Origin: an uncultured Dysgonomonas sp.
Lineage (GTDB): Bacteria; Bacteroidota; Bacteroidia; Bacteroidales; Dysgonomonadaceae
DNA: 64,000 bases
Reading direction: 5' to 3'
NCBI GenBank assembly: GCA_900556485.1
Contig: USOX01000006.1
Coordinates: 83,787-147,786, forward strand
Part shown: positions 16,827-25,091 of the stretch, piece by piece
Numbering within the stretch: the first letter of the stretch is position 1
How the letters are laid out: every line of letters starts with the position of its first letter
Position numbers and translations under genes: made by a program
The notes under the pieces: model-generated
Seen by the model: the letters and a program-made list of their open reading frames with translations, nothing else
The model's database searches: none
What the model was told of the DNA's origin: nothing

Positions 16827-18269
16827 TCAATAAAGTAATCGTATAATTTTTTCCGGTGTAACTAGTGACATCGGTTGGGCTGATAATAAACCTGTCTGTA
16901 CATTGTTGTTAATCATGACAACAAGTGCAAGCCCTTCGGGCTGAGCAGGCATTATAGCTTTTAGATTTGTTGCTGCCGAAAAGCTATATTCATCCATATC
17001 CTTCAATGTCAGCTTATTGCCTTGTTTATCCTCTACTACCAGATTTTCGTCATTCAGATATGCTTTATGTAGTGATATTATGACCACAGGATGCTTATCC
17101 ATTAATGGATTTTTTATTGTACTTTTTACTAACTTTATTGATTCTGCATAATTATTTGATGCTGAAGCTAAAACTGTAGCCAGATCTTTATCTGTTAGCT
17201 TACGTTCTTTATTACCTTCGGCTTCCCATCGTATTCTTGGATTTTGATCTCCCGGATAGATAAATAATTCTTTCAATTGAAGAACATCGAATGAGCTATT
17301 ATCTTCTTTTATATATTTAGCTGCGCGATATGGACGGTAGTTTTTGGTTTTGTAAATTTTACCCGTTTTTAAGTTCACCCATATACCTTCGTCTACATAT
17401 TCTTTGCGTGCCCTATTATCGTAGCTACTGAACGATAGCTGAATAAGCTCTGCGTTCTCTTCCCATAAGCCATACTGCATTAATTCTATTAGTTTCCAAA
17501 CATAGCCTATTTGTTCTTCTATAGCAGAATCGAGCTCAGGATTAGCCTCCGGATCTTCCTTGCGTTTATTCAGGTATTCTGTACTTTTTTTTAGTAGGGC
17601 GGATATATAATTTATCTGGTCGATAACTAGAGTATATTCCTCGTTATAAACGTTATCCAGTTCTAATAATAGGTTATTAAAAGCTGTTTGTATACCATTT
17701 ATATAATAATTACCCAATTCTTTTATCTGGGTCTGCAACGTCCGTTGTATTTTAGCATCGATAGAAGAGAGTCCTGTCTGTACAATATCTTTTAATATTT
17801 TATTTGCTATCTCTATTCCTGCTAATTGGGCATCAACTTTTTTAATAAATGCAGCTTTATTGACCTTTTTAGGTTTATCAGCTTTTTCTTTTATTGTTTC
17901 TTTTTCCTGGGCCTTTTTCTCTTGTTTCTTTTCTATTTTATCTCTTTTTTGTGAAATATCATCCGGGATTTCACCTTCTGTGAAGGAATTATTATCCTTT
18001 TCGTAGCAATATAGAAGTCCTATCGAATGTTTGCATGGGAATTGTCGGCTTGGACAATTGCATCTGAACACAGGGTTGTTTTCGTCTAAATAATCAGCCG
18101 AACAACGATATGGATTTTTTCCACTTCCTGCACATTCGCCCCATATAAGATTCTTTTCTGCTGAGATTTTTAAGTTTGAGAATTTGTTTTTACTGACAAG
18201 TGCCCGTCCGTTTTTTGCAGCATCGGCATTGGGCGCCAATTCTTCAATTTTCTTTTGTGTAATTTCCAT
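16827..18269 (-). CDS. SWIM zinc-finger protein (YehQ-like context)
   Basis: A 480-aa cytoplasmic protein with an N-terminal SWIM zinc finger: C70-x-C72-x6-C79-x-H81 in the fitting CxCx(n)CxH arrangement. SWIM domains bind DNA or protein partners. Residues about 100-150 are a highly charged Lys/Glu linker, probably a flexible or coiled segment. Residues about 150-250 are helical and the C-terminal 230 residues are mixed, with no known fold recognised. It is the first gene of the SWIM-HEAT-MoxR-SH3 operon and follows a -7 box at 18321-18328. By analogy to E. coli yehQ it accompanies the MoxR-type ATPase; the biological role of this system is unknown. Confidence 0.85.
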   Translation of the reverse strand: MEITQKKIEELAPNADAAKNGRALVSKNKFSNLKISAEKNLIWGECAGSGKNPYRCSADYLDENNPVFRCNCPSRQFPCKHSIGLLYCYEKDNNSFTEGEIPDDISQKRDKIEKKQEKKAQEKETIKEKADKPKKVNKAAFIKKVDAQLAGIEIANKILKDIVQTGLSSIDAKIQRTLQTQIKELGNYYINGIQTAFNNLLLELDNVYNEEYTLVIDQINYISALLKKSTEYLNKRKEDPEANPELDSAIEEQIGYVWKLIELMQYGLWEENAELIQLSFSSYDNRARKEYVDEGIWVNLKTGKIYKTKNYRPYRAAKYIKEDNSSFDVLQLKELFIYPGDQNPRIRWEAEGNKERKLTDKDLATVLASASNNYAESIKLVKSTIKNPLMDKHPVVIISLHKAYLNDENLVVEDKQGNKLTLKDMDEYSFSAATNLKAIMPAQPEGLALVVMINNNVQTGLLSAQPMSLVTPEKIIRLLY

Positions 18270-18320
18270 TCTTAAATTTACGTTTTGACAATAGTGTTAG
18301 TTGTGTTTGTTAGTTGAATA

Positions 18321-18328
18321 CAAAATTA
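18321..18328 (-). promoter_or_regulatory. Probable -7 box for the SWIM-HEAT-MoxR operon
   Basis: The minus strand reads TAATTTTG, a match to TAnnTTTG, 51 bp upstream of the SWIM gene start. Confidence 0.5.
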
Positions 18329-18508
18329 AAAGATTATTTGAGGATAGGAAGCCAAAATAAAGAAATTATGAGAAGGCATCTTCTTAAATAATATTTTTCT
18401 TTTTTTTTTGTGTTTATTTTTCCTTCTGCTTATTGTAAAAAGTGATCAGTATTAATTGTTGTTATTGATGTAAGTAAAAGTGGCATCTATAAACGTTTTT
18501 GTTTATGT

Positions 18509-18554
18509 ATTTCGTACAATATCCATTATTTACTTATTGTAAAATGTACGAAAT
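18509..18554. promoter_or_regulatory. Inverted repeat upstream of xylR, operator candidate
   Basis: A perfect 10-bp inverted repeat (ATTTCGTACA / TGTACGAAAT) is separated by 26 bp. Inside it, ACAAT and ATTGT form a second nested inverted pair. It lies 115 bp upstream of the xylR ATG in the 399-bp divergent region and has no terminator-like T-run. Autoregulation by XylR is the simplest inference but is not shown. I see nothing else in 18270-18668 beyond the minus-strand -7 box. Confidence 0.55.
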
Positions 18555-18668
18555 TTAATATATTGTGTATCAGTTTGTTATGATAAAATATTTCCGTCAT
18601 TTATTTTGAAATATGATTATTACATTGTATATTCGCATAACTATTTAATTAACCAAATCATTCATATC

Positions 18669-19379
18669 ATGAAATCAAATTTCATTCACACTTACGTTTC
18701 TGTCGATTGTGTTGTGTTTGGCTTCGACGACGAACAACTGAGTATTCTTCTTGTGCGTCGTGATGAAGATAGTCCGAATGATTTGAAACTTCCTGGAAGC
18801 TTGATATATGATAGAGAAGATGTCGATGATGCTGCATATCGTGTCTTATTTGAACTTACAGGTATCAAGGAAATGCCATTGAAACAGTTCCGTTGTTTTG
18901 CATCACCAGACAGAGCGGGAAAACCAGAAGACGTAAAATGGTTGGACAAAGAATATCAACCTAATATTAACAGGCTTATCACTGTTGCATATATAGCTAT
19001 CTGCAAAATAGACCGTAAGTTAAATAATATATCTAAATACAAGCAAACGGCATGGTGTCCGGTAAATAAAATACCTCAAATGCCTTTCGATCATAATGAA
19101 ATAGTAAAAGTTTCGCTGAGTGGAATCAGGCAATGGATTGAAAATGATCCGGCGATTGTATTTGAATTACTTCCTACGAAGTTTGCAATCAGCCAATTGC
19201 ACCGTTTGTATGAGGCTATTTATGATAAGAAAATTGATATTCGTAATTTTCATAAGAAAGTATTAGCTATGCCACATGTAATAGCATTAGATGAAAAACA
19301 AAAAAATGTTTCTCATCGGGCAGCGCGACTCTATAAGTTTGATAAAAAGGCATATAATAAGTTTAAAACAAACTTATAA
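18669..19379 (+). CDS. xylR: Nudix-family transcriptional regulator of xylose utilisation (XylR type)
   Basis: A 236-aa protein with an N-terminal Nudix-hydrolase-like domain (about 8-140) and a C-terminal winged-helix region (about 145-225). In Bacteroidetes, NrtR-like Nudix regulators control arabinose (AraR) and xylose genes; the Nudix part senses sugar and the winged helix binds DNA. The Nudix box is degenerate (LPGSLIYDREDVDDAAYRVLFELTG lacks the REx2EE catalytic core), as expected for a sensor rather than an enzyme. I use the ATG at 18669 before KSNFIHTYVSVD; the longer TTG start at 18606 adds a poor extension. It sits 94 bp upstream of xylB in the same direction. Its position strongly supports the xylose role. 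Confidence 0.88.
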   Translation: MKSNFIHTYVSVDCVVFGFDDEQLSILLVRRDEDSPNDLKLPGSLIYDREDVDDAAYRVLFELTGIKEMPLKQFRCFASPDRAGKPEDVKWLDKEYQPNINRLITVAYIAICKIDRKLNNISKYKQTAWCPVNKIPQMPFDHNEIVKVSLSGIRQWIENDPAIVFELLPTKFAISQLHRLYEAIYDKKIDIRNFHKKVLAMPHVIALDEKQKNVSHRAARLYKFDKKAYNKFKTNL

Positions 19380-19430
19380 TTTCAAGATTTTATGTTTCAA
19401 GATCTCAATATTGATTAATAAGAGAATCAC

Positions 19431-19466
19431 TTATAACTCATAATTTATAATTTATAACTCATAATT
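19431..19466 (+). repeat. 15-bp direct repeat upstream of xylB
   Basis: TTATAACTCATAATT occurs twice (19431-19445 and 19452-19466) with a 21-bp period, ending 7 bp before the xylB ATG. The period equals two helical turns, so paired binding on one DNA face is possible. The AT-rich sequence could also simply be a decayed duplication. Confidence 0.6.
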
Positions 19467-19473
19467 AAAATAT

Positions 19474-20958
19474 ATGTATCTACTTGGTTATGATATAGGC
19501 AGTTCGTCGGTTAAAGCATGTTTGGTAAATGCCGAAACCGGAAAAATTGTGGCTTCCGACTTCTTCCCGAAAGAAGAAATGAAAATAACTGCAATAAAAT
19601 CGGGATGGGCAGAGCAAGATCCCGCTGATTGGTGGGCAAATCTTAAATTGGCACATCAATCGGTTATGCAAAAGGCAAATGCAAAGGGTGAAGATATTAA
19701 AGCAATCGGGATTACATGGCAAATGCATGGATTGGTGTTGGTAGACAAAGATAAGAATGTTCTTCGTCCATCTATTATATGGTGCGATAGCCGTGCTGTT
19801 CCTTATGGAGAAAAAGCTTTCGAAGCTATAGGCGAAGAAAAATGTTTGTCTCACTTACTTAATTCTCCAGGTAATTTTACAGCGTCTAAATTAGCTTGGG
19901 TAAAAGAAAATGAGCCTCATATCTATGAAAAGATAGATAAGCTAATGTTGCCTGGTGATTATATAGGCATGAAACTGACGGACAACATTGTTGTTACAAT
20001 TGAAGGAATGTCTGAAGGTATTTTCTGGGACTTTAAGACTAACTCTCTTTCGGAAGATGTTCTTAACTATTTTGGAATTCCAAAAAGCTTTTTCCCTGAG
20101 ATTAAACCGATTTTTGGTATACAGGGTTATGTATCGGCAAATGCAGCAAAAGAATTAGGATTGAAAGAGGGCATTCCGGTATCTTATCGTGCAGGTGATC
20201 AACCTAATAATGCTTTATCTCTTAATGTATTTGAGCCGGGAGAAATTGCATCTACAGCCGGAACTTCGGGTGTTGTATATGGGGTGCTGGATCAGCTTAA
20301 CTATGATAAATTATCACGCGTGAATACGTTTGCTCATGTAAATTATACACCGGAACAGACGCGTTTAGGAGTTCTGTTGTGTATCAACGGAACAGGAATT
20401 CTTAACTCTTGGCTGAAACGTAATCTGGCGGTTGAAGGGTTATCGTACGCAGAAATGAACGATTTGGCTGCTCAGTCTTCTATCGGAGCAAATGGGGTTA
20501 GTATTATTCCTTTTGGCAATGGAGCTGAACGTGTATTGGAAAATAAGGATGTAAACTGTTCGATACATGGTATCAATTTTAATATACATGACAAAAAGGA
20601 TATCCTTCGTGCCGCTCAGGAAGGTATTGTTTTTTCTTATGAATATGGAGTGGAAATCATGCGTGAGATGGGAATGGATATTCATACTATAAAGGCCGGA
20701 TATGCTAATATGTTTTTAAGTCCTGTTTTTGCTCAAACTTTGGCAAATGTAAGTGGTGCAACTATCGAACTGTATAATACGGATGGTGCTGCTGGTGCCG
20801 CTAAAGGCGCTGGTATAGGCATCGGGTTATATGCTACTCCACAAGAAGCTTTTGCTTCACTAGAGAAACTAGCAGTAATAGAGCTAGAAACGGATAAAAA
20901 AGAGCAGTATAGGGAAGCTTATAATAGATGGAAGAATCTTGTTGTAAATATGGATTAG
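19474..20958 (+). CDS. xylB: Xylulokinase
   Basis: Cytosolic FGGY-family sugar kinase that phosphorylates D-xylulose to xylulose 5-phosphate with ATP. The N-terminal ATPase fold begins LGYDIGSSSVKACLV. The substrate region contains TWQMHGLVLVD and SIIWCDSRAV, typical of xylulokinases. The second FGGY domain has GEIASTAGTSGVVYG and the motif INGTGILNSWLKR. Length 494 aa is normal. It follows xylR and precedes xylA, forming the xylose isomerase pathway with the transporter xylE. The 159-bp gap to xylA carries a copy of the dispersed three-box element. Confidence 0.95.
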   Translation: MYLLGYDIGSSSVKACLVNAETGKIVASDFFPKEEMKITAIKSGWAEQDPADWWANLKLAHQSVMQKANAKGEDIKAIGITWQMHGLVLVDKDKNVLRPSIIWCDSRAVPYGEKAFEAIGEEKCLSHLLNSPGNFTASKLAWVKENEPHIYEKIDKLMLPGDYIGMKLTDNIVVTIEGMSEGIFWDFKTNSLSEDVLNYFGIPKSFFPEIKPIFGIQGYVSANAAKELGLKEGIPVSYRAGDQPNNALSLNVFEPGEIASTAGTSGVVYGVLDQLNYDKLSRVNTFAHVNYTPEQTRLGVLLCINGTGILNSWLKRNLAVEGLSYAEMNDLAAQSSIGANGVSIIPFGNGAERVLENKDVNCSIHGINFNIHDKKDILRAAQEGIVFSYEYGVEIMREMGMDIHTIKAGYANMFLSPVFAQTLANVSGATIELYNTDGAAGAAKGAGIGIGLYATPQEAFASLEKLAVIELETDKKEQYREAYNRWKNLVVNMD

Positions 20959-21000
20959 TTTTATCTATGTAATGATAATTACAAGTTACAAAAGAAATAA

Positions 21001-21076
21001 GGTTACAATAAAAAACATAAAAAAGGTGTCACATTTGACTACGCTTCGCTCCGTCGACCGTTGGTTGTCACTTTTT
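21001..21076 (+). repeat. Dispersed three-box element, copy A (long form), upstream of xylA
   Basis: GGTTACA at 21001-21007, then 24 bp from the G of GTTACA to GTGTCAC (21026-21032), then a 32-nt insert containing GCTTCGCTCCGTCGACC, then TTGTCAC (21065-21071) and a T-tract. It ends 41 bp before the xylA ATG. Its core from the A-tract to the last T is nearly identical to the reverse complement of copy E at 51791-51848. Confidence 0.85.
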
Positions 21077-21117
21077 GATCAAACAATAATTAATCATTTA
21101 AATAAAAAATAAAGACA

Positions 21118-22446
21118 ATGGAAATTTTGAAAGGAACAAAAGAGTTTTTCCCAGGTATTGGAAAAATCAAATTTGAAGGAAAAGAAAGTAAAAACCCTAT
21201 GGCTTATCGTTTTTATGACGAAAACAGAGTTGTGATGAGTAAAACAATGAAAGACTGGATGCGTTTTGCTATGGCATACTGGCATACATTGTGTGCTGAT
21301 GGTGGCGATCCGTTTGGTGGTGCAACTATTCACCATCCTTGGAATATTGGAAATGATGCTATCAGCCAGGCTAAATATAAGATGGACGCAGCTTTCGAAT
21401 TTATGACTAAAATAGGTATAAACTTCTATTGCTTCCATGATGTGGATTTAGTTAGCGCCGGAAATAACTGGACAGAATATGAAAAAAATCTGCAAACAAT
21501 TGTAGATTATGCTAAAGAAAAGCAAGCTGCATCGGGTATTAAATTACTTTGGGGTACGGCTAATGTTTTCGGACACGAACGTTATATGAATGGTGCGTCT
21601 ACAAATCCGGATTTTAATGTAGTTGCATGCGCGGGAACTCAGGTAAAAAATGCAATTGACGCTACTATTGCCCTTGGTGGTTCTAATTATGTATTCTGGG
21701 GAGGTCGTGAAGGTTATATGAGCCTGTTGAATACTGATATGAAGCGTGAGAAAGATCATTTAGCTCAATTCCTTACAATGGCTCGTGATTATGCACGTAA
21801 ACAAGGTTTTGCCGGAACATTCCTAATTGAGCCTAAACCTATGGAGCCAACTAAACATCAATACGATTTTGATACAGAAACTGTTATAGGATTTTTACGC
21901 AACTATGGCCTGGATAAAGATTTCAAAGTAAATATTGAAGTGAACCATGCTACATTGGCAGGTCATACTTTTGAGCATGAATTACAAGCTGCTGTTGATG
22001 CAGGTATGTTAGGAAGTATAGATGCTAACAGAGGTGATTATCAGAATGGATGGGATACAGACCAATTCCCTCTTGATATTTATGATTTTGCTCATGCGTG
22101 GTTAGTTATGCTTCCTGCAGGAGGACTTGGAAATGGTGGTGTAAACTTTGATGCAAAAATCCGTCGTAACTCAACAGACATGGATGATCTGTTCATTGCT
22201 CATATTTCAGGTATGGATGTATTTGCACGCGGCTTGTTAATTGCGGCTGATATCCTTGAAAATTCGGACTATAAGAAACTACGCGAAGCTCGTTATGCTT
22301 CATTCGACAATGGAGATGGAAAAGCATTCGAAGATGGTAAATTAACTCTTGAAGATTTACGTACAATTGCACATAAAGTTGGTGAGCCAAAACAGATAAG
22401 CGGTAAGCAAGAGCTATATGAAGCAATAGTTAATATGTATATCTAA
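21118..22446 (+). CDS. xylA: Xylose isomerase
   Basis: Cytosolic metal-dependent enzyme that interconverts D-xylose and D-xylulose. TIM-barrel protein of 442 aa (class II length). Catalytic H107 lies in FHDVDL. The WGGREGY motif and metal-ligand cluster starting at E238 ([13 protein letters not shown]) are intact, as are [10 protein letters not shown] and the later [17 protein letters not shown] segment. It is the third gene of xylR-xylB-xylA-xylE. It has a repeat element rather than a recognised -7 box just upstream, so it is probably transcribed from the xylB promoter, perhaps with an internal one. Confidence 0.98.
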   Translation: MEILKGTKEFFPGIGKIKFEGKESKNPMAYRFYDENRVVMSKTMKDWMRFAMAYWHTLCADGGDPFGGATIHHPWNIGNDAISQAKYKMDAAFEFMTKIGINFYCFHDVDLVSAGNNWTEYEKNLQTIVDYAKEKQAASGIKLLWGTANVFGHERYMNGASTNPDFNVVACAGTQVKNAIDATIALGGSNYVFWGGREGYMSLLNTDMKREKDHLAQFLTMARDYARKQGFAGTFLIEPKPMEPTKHQYDFDTETVIGFLRNYGLDKDFKVNIEVNHATLAGHTFEHELQAAVDAGMLGSIDANRGDYQNGWDTDQFPLDIYDFAHAWLVMLPAGGLGNGGVNFDAKIRRNSTDMDDLFIAHISGMDVFARGLLIAADILENSDYKKLREARYASFDNGDGKAFEDGKLTLEDLRTIAHKVGEPKQISGKQELYEAIVNMYI

Positions 22447-22449
22447 AAC

Positions 22450-22507
22450 AGATACAAGTAGACGAGGTACGAGTTAACAAGTAAGTAAATACTTGTGCCT
22501 CGTATCT
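22450..22507 (+). repeat. Complex hairpin between xylA and xylE
   Basis: A perfect 7-bp inverted repeat ACAAGTA / TACTTGT (22477-22483, 22490-22496) is nested in ACGAGG / CCTCGT (22462-22467, 22498-22503) and AGAT / ATCT outside. There is no T-run after it, so it is not a standard terminator. It could protect the 3' end of xylA mRNA or lower expression of xylE. Confidence 0.55.
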
Positions 22508-22536
22508 AGTTTACTCGTTAACTAACTAAAGAACCA

Positions 22537-23925
22537 ATGAAAAACGAATTTAATAAGGCATATATTTTTGGAATAACGCTTGTTGCGACCATTGGAGGAT
22601 TACTCTTTGGGTATGACACGGCGGTAATATCCGGAGCCGAAAAATCGATTCAGGCATACTTGATAGAACCTCTTAATCTGGGCTCTTTTGCTCATGGAGC
22701 AACAGTTTCGAGTGCTTTGATCGGATGTATAATTGGAGGATTTTTGTCCGGATTTTTATCTTCACGGCTAGGACGTAAAAAATCACTACTTCTGGCAGCT
22801 ACACTTTTTTTCCTATCAGCTTTAGGATCAGGCTTTCCTGAAACTTTGTTCTTCACAGAAGGAGAGACTTCTATGGCATTATTGTTTACATTCAACTTCT
22901 ATCGTATAATTGGAGGTATTGGAGTGGGCTTGGCATCAGCTGTTTGTCCTATGTATATTGGCGAAATTGCACCTGCTGAAATCAGAGGACGGTTGGTTTC
23001 GTTCAATCAATTTGCTATCATTTTTGGTATGTTAGTTGTGTACTTCGTAAACTGGGGTATTGCAAACGGACAAACTATAGAATGGATCAATGCTATTGGC
23101 TGGCGTTATATGTTTGCATCTGAAGCTATTCCGGCTGCTTTATTTGGATTATTGTTATTGTTGGTACCAGAAACTCCTCGTTATCTGGCATTGACAGAAC
23201 AGAATGATAAAGCATTAGCGGTATTGAAGAAGATCAACGGATCGGAAGAAAAAGCTCAGTCAATATTAAATGATATAAAAGGTACTGTATCAGGGAATGT
23301 AAAAGCAAAGCTGTTTTCATATGGAAAGAAAGTGATTATTATAGGTATATTACTATCTATTTTTCAACAGTTTGTAGGAATCAATGTAGCGCTATATTAT
23401 GCGCCTCGTATTTTTGAGAGTATGGGAGCTGCTAAAGATGCTTCGATGCTTCAGACCATTATTATGGGGCTTGTAAATGTAATATTTACAGTCGTTGCAA
23501 TTCTTACTGTAGATAAATGGGGACGTAAACCTCTGCTTATCACGGGCTCTATTGGTATGGCTATAGGCATGTTTGCCATCTCAGGTTTAGCATTTAATAA
23601 TATTATAGGTATCAGTACTCTGGTGTTTATTATCATCTATACGGCATCATTTATGATGTCGTGGGGACCGATTTGCTGGGTTCTTATAGCTGAAATATTC
23701 CCGAATAAGATACGAGGACAGGCTGTTGCTATTGCCGTTGCTGCTCAATGGTTTGCAAACTATCTGATATCTTCTACTTATCCGCCAATGATGGAATTCA
23801 GCGGAGGTATGACTTATGGTTTTTACGGGTTAATGGCTGTTCTTTCTGCATTGTTTGTTTGGAAGATGGTTCCTGAAACTAAAGGTAAAACATTGGAAGA
23901 TATGGAAAAAGTATGGACAAAATAA
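22537..23925 (+). CDS. xylE: D-xylose:H+ symporter, MFS sugar porter family
   Basis: Inner-membrane major facilitator sugar transporter with 12 predicted membrane segments in 462 aa. Sugar-porter signatures: GGLLFGYDTAVISG in helix 1, SSRLGRKKS after helix 2, PMYIGEIAPAEIRGRLVS in helix 4, VPETPRYL after helix 6, QQFVGINVALYYAPRIFE in helix 7 and VPETKGKTLEDME at the C-terminus. Location after xylR-xylB-xylA indicates D-xylose as substrate and completes uptake, isomerisation and phosphorylation. It is followed by a strong terminator at 23946-23985. Confidence 0.95.
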   Translation: MKNEFNKAYIFGITLVATIGGLLFGYDTAVISGAEKSIQAYLIEPLNLGSFAHGATVSSALIGCIIGGFLSGFLSSRLGRKKSLLLAATLFFLSALGSGFPETLFFTEGETSMALLFTFNFYRIIGGIGVGLASAVCPMYIGEIAPAEIRGRLVSFNQFAIIFGMLVVYFVNWGIANGQTIEWINAIGWRYMFASEAIPAALFGLLLLLVPETPRYLALTEQNDKALAVLKKINGSEEKAQSILNDIKGTVSGNVKAKLFSYGKKVIIIGILLSIFQQFVGINVALYYAPRIFESMGAAKDASMLQTIIMGLVNVIFTVVAILTVDKWGRKPLLITGSIGMAIGMFAISGLAFNNIIGISTLVFIIIYTASFMMSWGPICWVLIAEIFPNKIRGQAVAIAVAAQWFANYLISSTYPPMMEFSGGMTYGFYGLMAVLSALFVWKMVPETKGKTLEDMEKVWTK

Positions 23926-23945
23926 GAGTTTCATTATAATTAAAC

Positions 23946-23985
23946 AAAGAGAGGATGTTTTGATCGATTCAAACATCCTCTCTTT
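23946..23985. terminator. Bidirectional terminator after xylE
   Basis: A perfect 15-bp inverted repeat (AAAGAGAGGATGTTT / AAACATCCTCTCTTT) with a 10-nt loop lies between the convergent xylE and GHL10-like genes. Confidence 0.88.
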
Positions 23986-24004
23986 ATATTTTCTAACTGA
24001 TTCT

Positions 24005-25078
24005 TTATTTAGTTTTTGTTTTGTACTTATTTAAAATAGCCAGAATATCATCGTTTAAATCACCAAAGATAGAAATGCCACTTGCTCCATTCTCTAAAGC
24101 ATACTTTATTCCTTCTTCTACTTCTTCGTTATTCTTAAAATCAGGTATAAACAAGCCTGCATAAATAGGAAATCGTCCGTCAACTCCGCGCATGCCTTGT
24201 TTTACTGCATCTCCAATCCAAGGAACATCTTCTTTGTAGAACCCATGATAAATCATTGGATAAACAGCATCTAATGGCCAATTAGTCCAGTCTTGACGAA
24301 CAAGGCGTTTGGCAACATCAGGCGTAGGAAATACAGCAGCAGTAAGTGGTTTATTGTATGATTCAGCAACATCATGTATTTTATTTACAATATCGGAAAC
24401 TGCATCGTATCTGAAAGTGCGCCACGACAGACTTTCCTGTGGGTATTGGATACTGTCGATATCTTTATGGTACTTTTCTTTGAATTTCGTTTTGCAAATA
24501 TCACAATAACAATAGTCGTATTGAGGTAGCTCCTCTGTTTGTACAATATCATACACTTTCCATAGATTAACAGCTAATACAACATCAGAAAAACGTACAT
24601 AGTCCATGTGGATACCATCTACATAGTCTTTAGCCAATGCATTTTTTACATCATTTACTAAAAATTCTGCAACTTCAGGGCGCGATGGACACATCCAACG
24701 ATAATAATCAACATAGGGTGGTTTATCGGCACAAGATTCACCTTTTCTGTTTATAGCAGCCCATTCTGGATGATTGCTCAATGCATCTCCTCTGTTCATG
24801 ATCCACATCCAGCGATGTGCTTCCAAACCTTGGGATTTAGCAGCACGGTAATGTTTTTCGCTATCGGCTTCGAAGAATATGCCGGCAATACCAGCATCAT
24901 AATACTTCTTGTAGCGGGCGGCTAATTCTTCTTCTGAATCTTTTTCTTGAGGATTGATCCATACCCAATGCTTATAAGTAGAGTCATCTTTTATTTCTTC
25001 TTTCTTTGTCGAGTTGCATCCAGATAAGAGAAATAAAGAGCATATACCAAACAGATAAAGTTTTGATAATTTGTTCAT
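24005..25078 (-). CDS. Family 10-like glycosyl hydrolase lipoprotein (GHL10 type)
   Basis: A 357-aa lipoprotein (lipobox LLSGC, Cys at about 21) with a TIM-barrel-like catalytic domain of the putative glycosyl-hydrolase GHL10/DUF4015-like group. Clear elements: WVWINPQEK early, YDAGIAGIFFEAD, DGIHMDYVRFSD (acidic candidate catalytic pair), and a small Cys motif YCYCDICKTKF likely structural or zinc-binding. C-terminal GASGISIFGDLNDDILAIL completes the barrel. The gene lies 13 bp behind the CBM9-like gene and is surely co-transcribed. Substrate is unknown; a cell-surface or periplasmic role in glycan turnover is an inference. Confidence 0.75.
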   Translation of the reverse strand: MNKLSKLYLFGICSLFLLSGCNSTKKEEIKDDSTYKHWVWINPQEKDSEEELAARYKKYYDAGIAGIFFEADSEKHYRAAKSQGLEAHRWMWIMNRGDALSNHPEWAAINRKGESCADKPPYVDYYRWMCPSRPEVAEFLVNDVKNALAKDYVDGIHMDYVRFSDVVLAVNLWKVYDIVQTEELPQYDYCYCDICKTKFKEKYHKDIDSIQYPQESLSWRTFRYDAVSDIVNKIHDVAESYNKPLTAAVFPTPDVAKRLVRQDWTNWPLDAVYPMIYHGFYKEDVPWIGDAVKQGMRGVDGRFPIYAGLFIPDFKNNEEVEEGIKYALENGASGISIFGDLNDDILAILNKYKTKTK

Positions 25079-25091
25079 TTCTAAAGTGTTT

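Noticed and set aside
18606..18668. Longer xylR start at a TTG
   Set aside because: The extra 21 residues are low-complexity and not expected in the family; the ATG at 18669 begins the conserved domain.
21019..21076. Insertion sequence or transposon end
   Set aside because: There is no transposase ORF or target duplication. The repeat is best seen as a variant of the short intergenic element.
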